DNA of 64,000 bases from contig JARHVA010004089.1 of the NCBI GenBank assembly GCA_037957365.1, forward strand, positions 287,001 through 351,000. Direction: 5' to 3'. The position numbers and the translations under genes were made by a program. Shown in pieces: positions 27,600-39,599 of the stretch. The first letter of the stretch is position 1; every line of letters begins with the position of its first letter. A model generated the notes under the pieces. That model was not told the DNA's origin and ran no database searches. It worked only from the letters and a program-made list of their open reading frames with translations. The DNA is from Torreya grandis (Eukaryota > Streptophyta > Pinopsida > Cupressales > Taxaceae).

Positions 27600-28900
27600 T
27601 CTATGCGAATCATGTTATTACCCTTTTCATTTCAGTCCTTAATGATAGTTGCATATAGATCAAGACACTCTTCCAATCGATGGCCCTTTTTGCAAAATGC
27701 ACAAGTTGGGTACTCTAGGCAATCCCTTTGATAGTGGTCTAGTGACCCACATTTGTAGCAAGTTCTTGGTGGAAATCAGCCATCACCTCATCCTCATCCT
27801 CTCCCTTGCCCATGATAGCTACCATTATCTTGAGTATTGGTGATCGAGGTTTAGCACGTACCGTATGCTCAAGCTTCATGAATTTTACTAATCAATCATC
27901 AATCATTGGTACCATGAGTGTAGGCATCAGAAATCTTAAAATACTCAGACACTTTAGTGTTCATAGCCCTCTACAAGAGAGGGCAAAAATGGAAATCATG
28001 CTCTTCACAACAGATCTCACAATTTTGTTTTAGTACTGCATAGATGTTCTTACACAAGTAATTACTTCTTGTATGCCCTTCAGTTTCATAGTCAATACAC
28101 CAAACACCATTGCATGTCTCATGTGCATTGTTTGCAATCAAAATTTCAAGTTGAGATGACATGGATGTTATATGTGCCTCCATAAAGAGACTGATCTTGA
28201 TATCTATACTTCCAACTGCTTCAACACAGAGGGTAGCTTCCATGGCCTCATGCATGCTGGTGAAGGTTCTCTATGACAAAGTCTGATAGAAAGGTAACAA
28301 TAGTCCTCCCATAAACCATTGTACATGCTGAGCAAGATTGATTTCAAATGACAACTTAGAAAGAAAGGTTTTGAACCATGCATCATATTCACATGCACTT
28401 TCTATAAGTCCTTATTTTATGTCTTTCAACACCACTATACTTTGCTGCTCAAACTCAAGAATATCAAATTCCTACAAGAAGGTTGCTTTGAGTTGGTCAT
28501 AGTCATCCACTGCTTATTAAGGGTCAAATTTGTGATACCATTTGTGTGTGCACTCTAAAAGTGTGGTTGCAAACTGCATTGCCTTTCGCTCATAAGACGT
28601 GATGCCACACATTCTCTAGATTAATTTTCACTTGTGGACATGTTTAACTGCATTCTATACCTACGATATTCAAGAAAATGCAAGGCCATCATTTAATAGG
28701 CCATTATAGGTTGAGTAGTTGGTTGTTGAGTAGATCCAATTCTAGTTCTAAGAGGGGGTCTGCTTCTTCCTAATCTTCCTCCAACACCTCCAATAATAGT
28801 ACCTATAAGAAGAGGCATGGTAAAGGGTTGATTTCCCAAGTTTGGGCTTGTACTCTAGCCTTGAGGGTTAGTTCCACTAGGCATCCTAAACTGTGCCATA
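27600..28900 (-). pseudogene. Gypsy gag: capsid and two zinc knuckles
   Basis: Minus-strand translation gives a capsid-like segment at about 28560-28200 (WYHKFDP, QLKATFL, FKTFLSKL, ML.WFMGGLL). At 27760-27665 two zinc knuckles stand in one frame: CYKCGSLDHYQRDC (CX2CX4HX4C) and CAFCKKGHRLEEC (CX2CX3HX4C). Intervening stops break the frame. The second knuckle has one residue fewer than the canonical spacing. Confidence 0.7.
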
Positions 28901-29868
28901 GAATCCCCTTGAAGAGGGAAAGATAATGTAGATTCTAGATAATTTCCTAATGGCCTAGTTTTAGTCTCCCTTACCTATTTAGTTTCTAACTCTATGCTAT
29001 CCATATCCCAATTTTGTATTTGTATTTTGTCCAACTCAAAGGCATGAGCACGCACTATCATCACCTACAATCCAACTCATTTCTTTGAAAGATAAAAGTG
29101 GTAAAGGATGTGGTTCAAAAGTGATTGGCTTCTCACACGTGTTTGCCTCCCTGTGGCTCTTTATATCACTCCTTGAGGTTTCTTGATCTCTTCCTACACC
29201 ACTAACTCCCATAATCCTTTATCAAGCTTCATCATACTTTTGTTTTCATAACGCTCATTGGCTTGCTACCATGTTGAACCCATAAACTTCAATCAACCCC
29301 TAGTCTCCCCTTCCAAATGTATGGCTCATGCATAGGAGATTTTAGCCTTCCATGGGTAGAGTCTCCAACCCAAGGTCAACAAATAGCTTCTTGACCTCGA
29401 AGGCAAATGATGAAAGATATCATCCCCTCAACTCTCATAGGAATTGGAACTTTGCTTCCTTAAGAAATGAATAGGTGGTCACCATGTATTCCAAAATGTA
29501 GCTATTTTGAACACCTTTCCACCAATAGTTAACCGCTCACGTCCAGGAAACTTCAAGTCATGCTAAACTCCTTTGTCGTTCAAGTGTCCATGATTGCCTT
29601 CATCCAAGATTTTGGGATCATCCTTGAACATATGATAAGATCCAATAATGTAAGAGAATAAGGACCTCAAAAAAGAAAGTCTCATACAAAGCGCTGTAGA
29701 GATTTTGCTCTACCCACTGTCATGTAGAAACTCCTGGTTCAAGATATAGAACTGCAAAGTTGTCTTCGACACTGGTAACCAATTCTTCAATATTCTCTAA
29801 TGTAATGTGCTCAAACATCTCCCATAATCATGTTCCAATCACTTCAAGTTTTGACAATGAAACCAAAA
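28901..29868 (-). other. Gypsy 5' untranslated/leader region and primer-binding zone
   Basis: Lies between gag and the 5' LTR. Read on the minus strand, the bases next to the LTR are TTTTGGTTTCATTGTC, which fits a primer-binding site beginning TGG. I cannot assign the priming tRNA. Confidence 0.5.
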
Positions 29869-30875
29869 TGTTAGGGTTCTTATAGTTAATTCCAAAATGA
29901 CGCTGAAGCTTTCTCCCAATAGGGTAGCATGTTGGCCTTATCATGCGATGGGTAAGTCTCATGTGCTCACCCAAAGTACGTAGTGAAAGCCTGGTTCTTG
30001 AAGGCTTTGAATCATGGTGTTATATGTTTGTTCATCTCTTGTAACACAAATATTAAGTTGTTCAACACCATAGATATAACACTATTATCCTTATTGTCCC
30101 AGGCTTAGCTTTTATGATAACTAGGATCACCATTATTATTCAATAGTAGCGATAAGATGAAAAGATACCTGTGACTTTGAAATAAATCATATTCATTATT
30201 TGATACTTAGAATGCTCACGAATCATCACATGTTATTGCAAATACCAACTATTCATTGACTGCTTAACAAATTACAAGATAGAATGTTATATCTCCTCTA
30301 AAGGTCCACCACTACACATGATTACAATAGGGGTTTTTATACTTGTTTTGCCCTATCTAAGTGTTAAGATTACAACTTAATATGGACAAATGACACACAG
30401 ACTACCAACAGGCTGAGAGTTGTGGCTCTTACAACTGATTGTTCCTATAGAATCATGCCTCTATGCCCCTAGATGCTTGCTTTATGTTATGTTATGGCGA
30501 TCAAGTATTCCATTCCTCACGAGCTGGTACGTGCTCTCTGATCGATGGGGTCAAAGTGTTCTACTCAAATTATTCTTCTAATTGCTCTCACTTTCCTCGC
30601 GCTCTGCTTCCCTCGTACTCCCCTAGTCTTCCACTTCTTGTTTTGAGTCCTCTGTTCTCGTGTCCCTCATGACATGTTTTTCCTTGACTGGGTCCTCTCA
30701 CGTTGGGTCTCCTACGTCGTTGTCCTTCCATACTTGGCAAGTTCCATGCCATAATACTCTTGTGTGTCATGGTCCTCCCACATCATGTTGATACTTGCAT
30801 CAAAATGGACAATGGTCCTTTCGTGCTGTGTGCCAAAAATGGAACAATACTTTGTACAAAATTTAGGGGTCAACA
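29869..30875 (-). repeat. 5' LTR of the gypsy element
   Basis: Same length and ends as 17651-18657 (TGTTAGGGTTC ... GGGGTCAACA), followed on the right by CAACT. Confidence 0.9.
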
Positions 30876-30880
30876 CAACT

Positions 30881-31473
30881 ACTTCTTCCCTTCTCTATTT
30901 TACAATTTTTGTGTGGTGAATTAGGTTGAGGAGGAAGAAAAAGCAAAATCAAAATTTTTTGCCTCATATTCTATAAAGTGCAAGCACAACACTGTATGAC
31001 ATCTAGAGATGAACATGCATAGAAATATTTAGAATCTAAAAAGGTGTACAATACAAAATCGGTATAGGAGAATAGTATGGCGGTTAAAATAGGTTAGCAT
31101 TGATCTTGCCCTAGGTAGAACACTAGTCAAAAAGTAAGTTCTGTTTTTATTTTTGTTGAGTTAGGCACTCAAATTGCACACACACTTTTCTAGATACTTG
31201 CACAACATAAATCCGCATTCGAAAATAGAAAAAATAATCAAGGTGTGACTATTCCTTAAATTTTGTACTTTCATTACTAGTTTAGCATGTTTTCATTTAC
31301 TTGTTCCCTTCTCTAGTTCATGTTGATGGCCATGAGGTAGATTAAAGATTGTTTTACATCATCATATTGTTTATCTTCCTTGTACAATTATTTTAGTTGA
31401 TTGTGTGTATATTAATTGAACATAATCCACTTTTAGCTAAAACCCCAATAAGAAAGCGATATGGTTATAATGC
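30881..31473. other. Short intergenic/decayed copia sequence
   Basis: No supportable reading frame. Probably the eroded part of the copia element whose 3' end follows. Confidence 0.35.
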
Positions 31474-31774
31474 TTGAAAGTTGTAAGGATAAACTATGAC
31501 AATCAAAGTACAATATATTTGGCAAAGAACTCCGCTTATCATTCTCCATTAAAGCATGTTGATATACAATATCATTTTGTTAGAGAAATGGTTGAAGACA
31601 GGAAGGTACTATTGGCAAAGGTTGAAATAAATGACAGGGTTGCTTATTCATTGATGAAGGCTATGAGCACTAAGAATTTTTCTTGTTGAAGAAAATCAAT
31701 GGGCATTGTTGCCCTTAGTAGCTCAAAGTATGACCCTATGGTCCCTTATGGAAAGTATTATACAAGTGGGAGAA
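31474..31774 (+). pseudogene. Ty1/copia RNase H C-terminus plus polypurine tract
   Basis: A 71-codon frame contains NYDNQSTIYLAKNSAYHSPL, KHVDIQYHFVREMVEDRKV and DRVAYSLMKAMST. This is the familiar copia RNase H end (DNQSAIxLAKNPxxHxRTKHIDxxYHFIRExVE). About 70 bp further on, CAAGTGGGAGAA (31763-31774) is a polypurine tract that abuts TGTTGGAAATG. Confidence 0.85.
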
Positions 31775-32200
31775 TGTTGGAAATGTGTTGTATATATTTC
31801 AGGGTTTATACTTACTAATATTTATACTTGCTTAAACTATACATGCAGAATGGGGGGGACCACCTTTTTGACGAAATAGAGTGGTAGCCCTTGGCTTAGG
31901 CCACAGAAAGTTGATAGGCCCTTTATTTAGAGGTTTGGGGATGGGTCCCTCAACATGGTTCAAGGTAGCATTGTAATTTTTTGGGAATGTTATGGGTAAG
32001 TTTAGCCTATGATTTATATAGTCTATGGTTTTGGTACCTATTGTATTGTAATACCGCTTGGACAATTTCTTATTGATGTACCTACAAACACTAACACATG
32101 CATTAGGGTAAAGTATAACTTAGAAATACATAATTGTATTGTAAACAATTGAATTAATACAAAAAGGAAGAGGGTAAACAAACTAAGGTTTATTCGCGAA
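31775..32200 (+). repeat. Probable copia 3' LTR, right end unresolved
   Basis: Starts TGTTGGAAATGTGTTG directly after the polypurine tract. I could not place the terminal CA or a target duplication, and there is no partner LTR in the window. Confidence 0.5.
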
Positions 32201-32850
32201 AGAGTTTTCCCAGCAATTGCTCCTATGATAACTTTAATTCTGTTAAAATTACTTCTCTTATATTATTTATCAATTTTTTTAATTTGCCTTTTCATTAATG
32301 TTTTTAAATTGACGTGAAATGTAAAATATCTCTCTTTAAATTTTTTTTTTTTTTTGGTTGACTACTATTTAACATGACAATTTTAAGTTAAGAACTAAAA
32401 TTTGAGAGGTATTCAATCTGTCAAATTTTCTCGAGACACGATCCAACTTCATCCCTTATATTATAATAAGTTTTAGAAAAATTAATCCCTAATGAACTCT
32501 TTGTGAATCCAACATCTTCATCAATTGAACCAACAATCATCTATTAAAAATATAATTTTAGCAATAAATCCAATAATGCAATCTCTCTTTTTTTTTCAAA
32601 AAAAAAACGTCGTTGACATATTAACTACTCATAGAGATTATCGAGAATAATATGGGATTAAAACAAATTAGGAAATCTAATAAAACTAAATTGCATCGTC
32701 CAAAAAGAAGTTTCAACGGTTCCAAAGATTAGAGGTTTTAGAACAGAGCGTTGTTTTTTTCCATGGAACACTAGATTTGGACCATTGATTTTCTTGATTA
32801 TCCACACAGAGAAGATAGGGAGAGAGAATGGAGTTGCAACAGTTATAGGA
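32201..32850. promoter_or_regulatory. 5' flank and presumed leader of the MORN gene
   Basis: AT-rich sequence with T and A runs. No strong TATA or known operator can be fixed. The reading frame of exon 1 stays open upstream of 32851 but contains no in-frame ATG, so 32851 is the first usable start. Confidence 0.3.
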
Positions 32851-35800
32851 ATGCACCAGAAAAAGTCAGAGCTACAGATTGGTAAAGAAAGCAGAGGAGT
32901 TTCTTCGGATTATCGGAGGCCTCCTCTTCTGACTTTATCTGCTGCCGCCGCCAACAATTTTCCAGCTGTTTGGCCGGACGAGGCTCTCACCACCCCTCAC
33001 AAAAGGGTCCATCAACATCATCAACAACAACAACACCAGGCGAAAATTCATGTTAACAATCCGACGCCTCCGCCTGTGGCAATCGGGCCCTTCCCTTGCT
33101 TGAAAGAGGCGGCGGCGGCGGCGTTATTGCGCCACCACAAGCAACAGCCGCCGGCGCTGCCACCCACAAAATGGCTCTGGCAGGAAATGGGGAAGGAGGA
33201 GATTATGTTTGGAGGACGGAGGTTGAGGTTTCGAATCCTGCTGCCGCCGTTGGTAATTGTTTCTATTCCATGCCTGTGGTGGTATTTCAGGGCGGCCCAG
33301 GTCCAGCCGCAGGAACAGGTTCAGGTCAGGTTTTTTTAAATTGGATATTTTTTCATTATTTATTATTTAATAAAACCTTTAAAAAATTGCGCTATTGAAG
33401 TAATTTTAAAATAAAGGTTCAGTCGGTCAATCAATGATGTTTTAAAAATACTTTTTAAAAAAATTCATACAAAACGAGCATAATTTTATTCATTAGGTTC
33501 GTGGAATGGGATGAGCTATAAGGACTCCCAAAGACGAGTTCCAGTTCCATGTCCAAATCCTCAATAAACACAATAAAATGGCATACCCCCACCAAAAAAA
33601 TGCCAGGTGTAAGTCCTAGGCGAATTTAACAGAAGAGATATCCCCGAGACTTGGTATCTAAGCCGCAAGTCCGCAAGAATATTTTTTCAATCAAAAACTG
33701 GATTGGGTTTGCCAAACGAACCAAAAAAATCCCTAAATTGCCCTAGATGAATATTGATATGAGACCTACTTAAGGTGGGGCATTTAGGATCTATGAAAGT
33801 ATGTTAGTTTTTCAGAAGAATGTTGAGATTATTTTAGTTTCCATAATATTATCTATTTGGAAAAGAGATTTTTGGATCCATCATGTTAAGAAGAATGCTT
33901 TTAAGACAATTTTTTCCTAATTCTAAACTAACCCTAGGTTGGAGGCCAATTGGTTTGTGGCCTAATTTATATAAGGGTAGTGCAAGTTAGATTTCCAAGT
34001 CCAACCCCTGGGATGCCTGAAATGAGCCTTAGTATATCAGTATGGCATTGATATCCCCTCCAATAAAAATAACTTTTGAGAAGGTTCATCTGCCAGTTTC
34101 ATGCTGTAGTTTGTGAGAGTTGGGTTTTAGCTTTACAATCAGATTTTATTTTTCATAAATATATTTTTAAATTAATGTTAAGATGATATGTTTTTTAATT
34201 AATGTTAAGATGAAGGCTTCCACAGACAATTTTAATTAGATATGAATATTTGTGGGATTTTATACTCGTGTGTGTTTTAGACATCATCCAAATGACCTCC
34301 ATGAATAGTCATTATTCAAATGACATTTTTCTTAATATATTTTTGATAATAATCAAAAGGCTAGGGGATCCACTTTAGCACACAAGTACTGTAAGCATTT
34401 GTTAGTACAGGGGAGCAATGGTGGGCCATTAGGGAAAGGAGCTAGAGGGTGAGAAGCCCAAAGTGGTGAATTATATTCACCATTCCTCCCTCCTACTAGC
34501 AAATGCTTATGGTGCTTGAGTGCTAAAGTGGGTCCCCTAACCTTGTGATTATTACCAAAAATACATGAGGAAAAATGCCATTTGAGTGATCACTGCTCAT
34601 GGAGTTCATTTTGGATAATGACTAAAACACACCCAAGTATCTAATTAAAGGTTTTTAATTTTTTTTAAAAACTTTTGAGAAACTTCGTCTACCACTTTCA
34701 CTTTGTAGCTTTTGTGAGTTGGTTTTTAGTATTATAATTATGATTTGCTTTTCCGCATATATACGTTTTTTGAACTTTTGAGAAGGTTCTCATCCACGAT
34801 TCTCAGTTTTACAATCTTGATTTTCTTCAAGATATATTATTTATTTTTTTCTAAACTTCTGAGAAAGTTTGCCTATCAGTTTCACTCTATAGTTTGTGTG
34901 GGTTGTTATTTATTTTCCCAATCATGATTTTCTTTTTGACATATAATTTTTATTTTCTTTTGAACTGCAAAGATCTGTTAAACTTTTAATACTGGTAAAA
35001 ATCATTACATTCACAATTTCCCTTGTGCTTCGAGCCCTTAGATTTTTCCTTGCTACCCAGTAATGACTGGGTGCAAAGCATTCTGGACCTTAAAAAGACC
35101 TTTCCTTTCCTTTTTTTTTGTAGATGCGAGGTTATGACGAGGATGAAGAGGGGGCACTGCTCACTGATTTGCAGTTTTCTGAAACAGCCATTGTATGCGG
35201 CCTCTGGTTTGATTTTTTTGCAGCAGTAGTGTTCATTACAGCCGTGGTCATATCACTGAGAATCGCATACCCAAACCTCAAACTATCTCACAGATGGCCT
35301 TCCTTTCCCAGAGGCATAATTGGGGTGCACAGGACCTGGGATTGGCTTTCCTCCAAGCCCCTCGTAACATATTTATTACAAGACAGGGAGAAAAAGAGGG
35401 CTTTATTAGCCAAGACCCTGGTCACATGGACGATTGGCTCCGAGAGGACCAGCAAGATAATATCCAGAGAAGCTGTGAGGGTTTACACTAATGGTGATGT
35501 GTATGAGGGGGAGTTTCATCAGGGCAGGTGCTCAGGCAGTGGTGTGTATTATTATTACATGAGTGGAAGGTATGAAGGGGATTGGGTTGATGGAAAATAT
35601 GATGGTTATGGGGTTGAGACGTGGGCCAGGGGCAGCCGTTATAGAGGACAGTATAGGCAGGGTTTTAGGCACGGTTATGGGGTTTACAGGTTTTACACTG
35701 GAGATGTGTATGTGGGGGCATGGTGTAACGGACAGAGTCATGGCTATGGTGTTCACACTTGTGAAGATGGGAGTCGATATGTGGGGGAGTTCAAGTGGGG

Positions 35801-38352
35801 CGTCAAGCATGGCCTTGGATACTATCACTTCAGGTATGCATGTTTTTGATAAGTTTAGTTTTTCTGGGAAGAGATTGTTATTAGAAGATTATTATAATAG
35901 ATGGCAAATCTCTTTATATAAAATGATAAGAGTATATGCTTTACAAACATAGTATTTATTTATTTTTCTAGGTAAATCTTGGATGAGGTTATGGGCTTCC
36001 ATTAAAGCTGAGTAGCTTGGATAACATCCTTAAGGTTTAAGACGGGTTGCACCCAAATGTATCCCATATTTGCAATATTATAATCTTTCCACATGCTAGT
36101 TGAGGTTATTGTGGGTTATTCACTCACAAATGTTCGCTGTTACGTTAATATCACAATTCCTTCAACAACATAGAAATTGTTATTAATACTGTCAAGTTTG
36201 GTAAATCTAGACCATGGTGATGTTTTACTTTGAAAATTTGTTTAGTGGGGGAGCCTGATTTTTGAATTACTTTAAAAAGTTATCCAATTGGTTATAGATA
36301 GCTCGTCAAAAATTCAGTGGTTCATGATGGGATTTTTGGCAATAGTTCAGGCTGAAGAAAATAGTTATATTGATTGAAAAGATTTGTACATTTTGGCAAG
36401 AAAATATCGTTTTGAAAATAATTTGAAAATTATAACTAAGGTGTGCAATTAAAACCAAAGCAGAAAGATTGAGCAGTTAAATAGTAGATCTTGTGAGATT
36501 AGATCATTTGCCACTTTTTATCTGTTCAGTCCTGCTGCAGAGCTCTGCTCTAATTTTCTGATTGTTATAAAGTGTTGTTTCACGCTACTTTTCCCTTTCC
36601 TCTGCCTTTTTTTGATTGTATCATTTGAGCCTGTAGATTTGAAGTGATCCAAGTTGATGATTAATTTGAATATGTCCACATCTGATATAAATGTTGATCC
36701 TAAGACAGTGTTTCCCTCTTTTGACCTCAGAAGTGATGTCACTATAAACTTCGTTTCATTGTTACATTCTTCATTCTTCCAGTACAGGGCATATGGGTAA
36801 CCTAGTAATATATTCAATTCAAAACATATTGCCTTCTATAAGTCTGTAAATATAGCATATCCTGCTGCAAAGGAATTAATCTACTGTTCTTGCCATGCTT
36901 ACATCATCATTTGCTATAATTGTAGGCATTGCATGTTTTTCATATTTGGATTTGCTTCATTCATGTTATGCCTGAGCCTGCTGCTAGAGAATGGTAGTGT
37001 GTATAGCCAAATGATGCATTTCTGAGCTCCAAAGCAAGAAATTGGAAAATAGATCAATAATTTAGCTTGTTTTCTGTAATTAGGGTCTGACGAATTAATC
37101 ACACACAACTCCAAGGCTGTAATTGGAATTGAACGGTGTATCATTTATGTTGCAACAGACACAGAACGTGAGAATTTTAGCATAGATATGGTTTTACCTG
37201 GATTCTAGATGCTAATAGACAGACCATTTAATATTTTTCAAGCATGCTCTTTTCTTTTATGTCTTTAAATGCTTTGTAAAATTAGCTTAAACACATTCAT
37301 TCTTCTTCACAACTATGTAGAGCCACATAACCTCCATCAAATTTTATCATTACCAATTTTATTCTACGAACAAGGATAGAAAAGAAATGTAGTAGCAGGG
37401 AGTGCACAGTTCACATTTTGGTGTTGAAAATTTAGAGTCGTGATTTTGCTACCAAATTCCTGTCATAAATAATTGTTTGAGCAAGTTCAGTGGAGGTTGT
37501 TGAGGTGCTCTTCTGTATTTTTGTATTTTATTTTGATTATTTCAAAAATTAGTGTTGCATCTTTATATTTCAGAGTAGAAGGTATTTTTCACCTGTTTAA
37601 TGTATCTCCCATTTGACTAAGTGACCGAGGGACTCTTGTTTCTTGCAGAAATGGTGATTGCTATGCCGGGGAGTATTTTGCAGACAAAATGCATGGGTTT
37701 GGTGTGTACCACTTTGGCAATGGTCACCGTTATGAGGGTGCATGGTATGAGGGAAGAAAACAAGGTCTTGGAATGTATATATTTAGAAATGGTGAAAGGC
37801 AGTCTGGCCACTGGCATCATGGTGTGCTAGAGACTCCTAGCACACAGAATTCTCAACCAGGATCCCCCTTGGCTGTGAACCATTCAAAAGTCTTGAATGC
37901 GGTACAGGTACTCTTTTAATGTTAGCAATACCATAGTATTCACACCTAGTAAAGTCTAGTATTAGAATTTTAATGAAAACATTGCATTTATGTGCCTTGA
38001 TTTACAGGCAGGCTAGTGCATCTTTTATGGTTTATAATGTGTTCTTTGTATATTTTAGTTTTGATTATTACTTCTAATGGGTGGTGTCTTTTTTGAGGGA
38101 ATGGATGAGGAGAGAGAAATAATCCTAACTTTGCTATGAAGAAACAATGCAGGTCCATTTTTAATGTCATGGTTGCTGTTGTTTCAGGAGGCAAGGTGTG
38201 CAGCAGAAAAAGCATTTGAAATTCCTCGAGTTGATGAAAGAGTAAATAAAGTTATTTCTGCTGCCAACAGATCAGCTAATGCAGCAAGGGTTGCTGCAGT
38301 GAAAGCTGTTCAGAAAAGAATGCATGGTAATATTGCTAGTGCAGATGTCTGA
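32851..38352 (+). CDS. MORN-repeat membrane protein, four exons
   Basis: Exons 32851-33324, 35124-35833, 37649-37907 and 38188-38352 join in frame at GT-AG introns of 1,799, 1,815 and 280 bp, giving 535 residues. The N-terminus (1-126) is His/Gln/Pro/Ala-rich and looks disordered. Two hydrophobic segments follow, at about 127-146 (RILLPPLVIVSIPCLWWYF) and 179-203 (after an acidic YDEDEEG loop). MORN repeats run from 278 to 456: seven full ones plus a partial, each of the YxGxWxxGxxxGxGxxxx type. An Ala/Arg-rich helical tail ends at 535. Plant proteins of this architecture are sometimes labelled 'SET7/9 family', but no SET domain is present, so a methyltransferase role is unsupported. MORN repeats commonly bind membranes or phospholipids. 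The true function here is unknown. All splice junctions and frames are intact, so the gene is probably expressed. Confidence 0.88.
34071..34965. repeat. Degenerate tandem repeat in intron 1, about four units
   Basis: Units of about 80-105 bp start at about 34071, 34671, 34773 and 34853. Each opens with AACTTTTGAGAA or AACTTCTGAGAA, followed by TTTCA..(C)TGTAGTTTGTG.GTTGG and a CAATCATGATTTTC-like end. A fold-back element separates the first unit from the other three. Confidence 0.65.
34232..34648. mobile_element. MITE-like fold-back element in intron 1
   Basis: The two halves are long imperfect inverted repeats of roughly 170-190 bp. The left end TTAATTAGATA pairs with the right end TATCTAATTAA. 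GTGTGTTTTAGAC pairs with GACTAAAACACAC, and CTAGGGGATCCACTTTAGC with GCTAAAGTGGGTCCCCTAA. The short central spacer is purine-rich. There is no coding capacity. The superfamily is not assignable because the target duplication is ambiguous. Confidence 0.75.
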
Positions 38353-39599
38353 GTGGTTTTTCGAAATCAATCTGACAAACTTAGTTGTTGGTCAGAGCTT
38401 TACTACTAAATTGTACTTTTGTGGGCAGGAGTTTCTGTTCCTTCTGTTACATCGACTCATATTTATCATAGCCCTATGCAATGTGTTTGTTTAATGGTTT
38501 GTGCCTTTCATTTGTTAAATGGGAAAGATAGGGGAAATACATGCTATAATCCTTCTTCAGACGAAAGCAAAGTATTCTGAAGCTGGCATCATCTCACCCG
38601 AGGAATCTCCCTCAATTAATCTCCCTTTTAAGTTTTAACTTATGGATGAGGTATGTGGGTAGAGCTGTATTTTCTTGCAATTGTAAAAAGAGTGAATCTC
38701 AGGTTAAAGCTCATGCACCTGAGTACTGTAAAGTATCTTAGTGTTGTTTTGGGATTGCATTTTATGTAGTTTACCTTTTAATTGTGGCTAAGGTAAATGC
38801 CTGGCACCTGATGGACATTACCATTTTTCAGTTACGGGGGAAAGCTCAAATATGTATACAAGAGAAACAATGTGTATATGGATGGAACAGCCATCAAGAA
38901 AGGTAAAGGTGTAATTACGAATTTCCAATATTTAACATGTTTCTAGGAAAATTGAATCTTGAATTGCATGTATCATTTCACCTGCATGATACTAGACCGT
39001 TGATTGTCAGGTTCATTAAATTTCATACCCATCCTCATGTTTGGCATAAACAATTAGAACTTTGGGTAAAGATGCTTAGTGGGATGGAATTTGAGCATTG
39101 GTCCTTGAAGCCTCACTTTTAACAATTATTTTTCATGGATATATTTGAATCCAGAGTCTTCAAACACTGTATACCATTTAGGAGTGTGTAGTTTACAAGA
39201 CAGTGGTTTTTAACACCATAGACACCAAGATATTGATCATATTAGTTAGCAATGGCCTAAGATCTAAGGATCAATCAATCATATACAGGATAATTTTATT
39301 AGCTTAAATTTTCCTTTATTTAATTTTTGCTAGAACTTTGCAGATGAGAGAGTAAAGTTCAAGCTAGATGATTGTTGATTGAACGCCATGTCCATCTCTG
39401 CTTATTTTTTTAACATGCTGTAATCTAAGTAAAACAATCCTGGCATGTTTCATGCGCAAGAAGTCTCTTCAATGGTAGAATATCAAGTTTATGGGGTTCT
39501 TTCTCATTTGTGATTAAAATCAAGACTTCTTGATAGCTCTTTCCTCTCTTCAGATTTTATGCATGGTTATTTATTTAAATTTTACGCACACCCTCACTG
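38353..39599. other. 3' flank of the MORN gene
   Basis: Presumed 3' UTR followed by intergenic sequence. No second coding frame can be supported. The short frame at 38937-39122 has no recognisable motif. Confidence 0.4.

Larger units (their letters stand above)
17646..30880 (-). mobile_element. Full-length decayed Ty3/gypsy retrotransposon (13.2 kb)
   Basis: Two 1,007-bp LTRs (17651-18657 and 29869-30875) share the ends TGTT.GGGTTC ... GGGGTCAACA. They are flanked by CAGCT (17646-17650) and CAACT (30876-30880), a 5-bp target duplication with one transition. Orientation is minus: 5' LTR on the right, then gag, protease, RT, RNase H and integrase, an extra ORF, the polypurine tract and the 3' LTR on the left. 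Every reading frame carries stops, so it is inactive. RT phrasing (SFIDGFSWYHQ, YLDD) and the protease style suggest a non-chromoviral plant lineage. I did not resolve the lineage further. Confidence 0.9.

Noticed and set aside
33325..33330. Alternative exon 1 donor five bases downstream (CAG before GTTTTT)
   Set aside because: It would shift the frame relative to exon 2, whereas the donor after 33324 keeps phase 0.
33096..33398. 100-codon Gly/Ala-rich frame overlapping exon 1
   Set aside because: It is an alternative frame of GC-rich exon 1 and runs into intron 1. Only the 32851 frame joins exon 2 and carries the membrane segment.
35532..35828. 98-codon minus-strand frame
   Set aside because: Antisense shadow of MORN-repeat exon 2.
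32851..38352. SET7/9-type histone methyltransferase call for the MORN gene
   Set aside because: Only MORN repeats and membrane segments are present. No SET-domain motifs such as NHxCxPN can be found in any exon.
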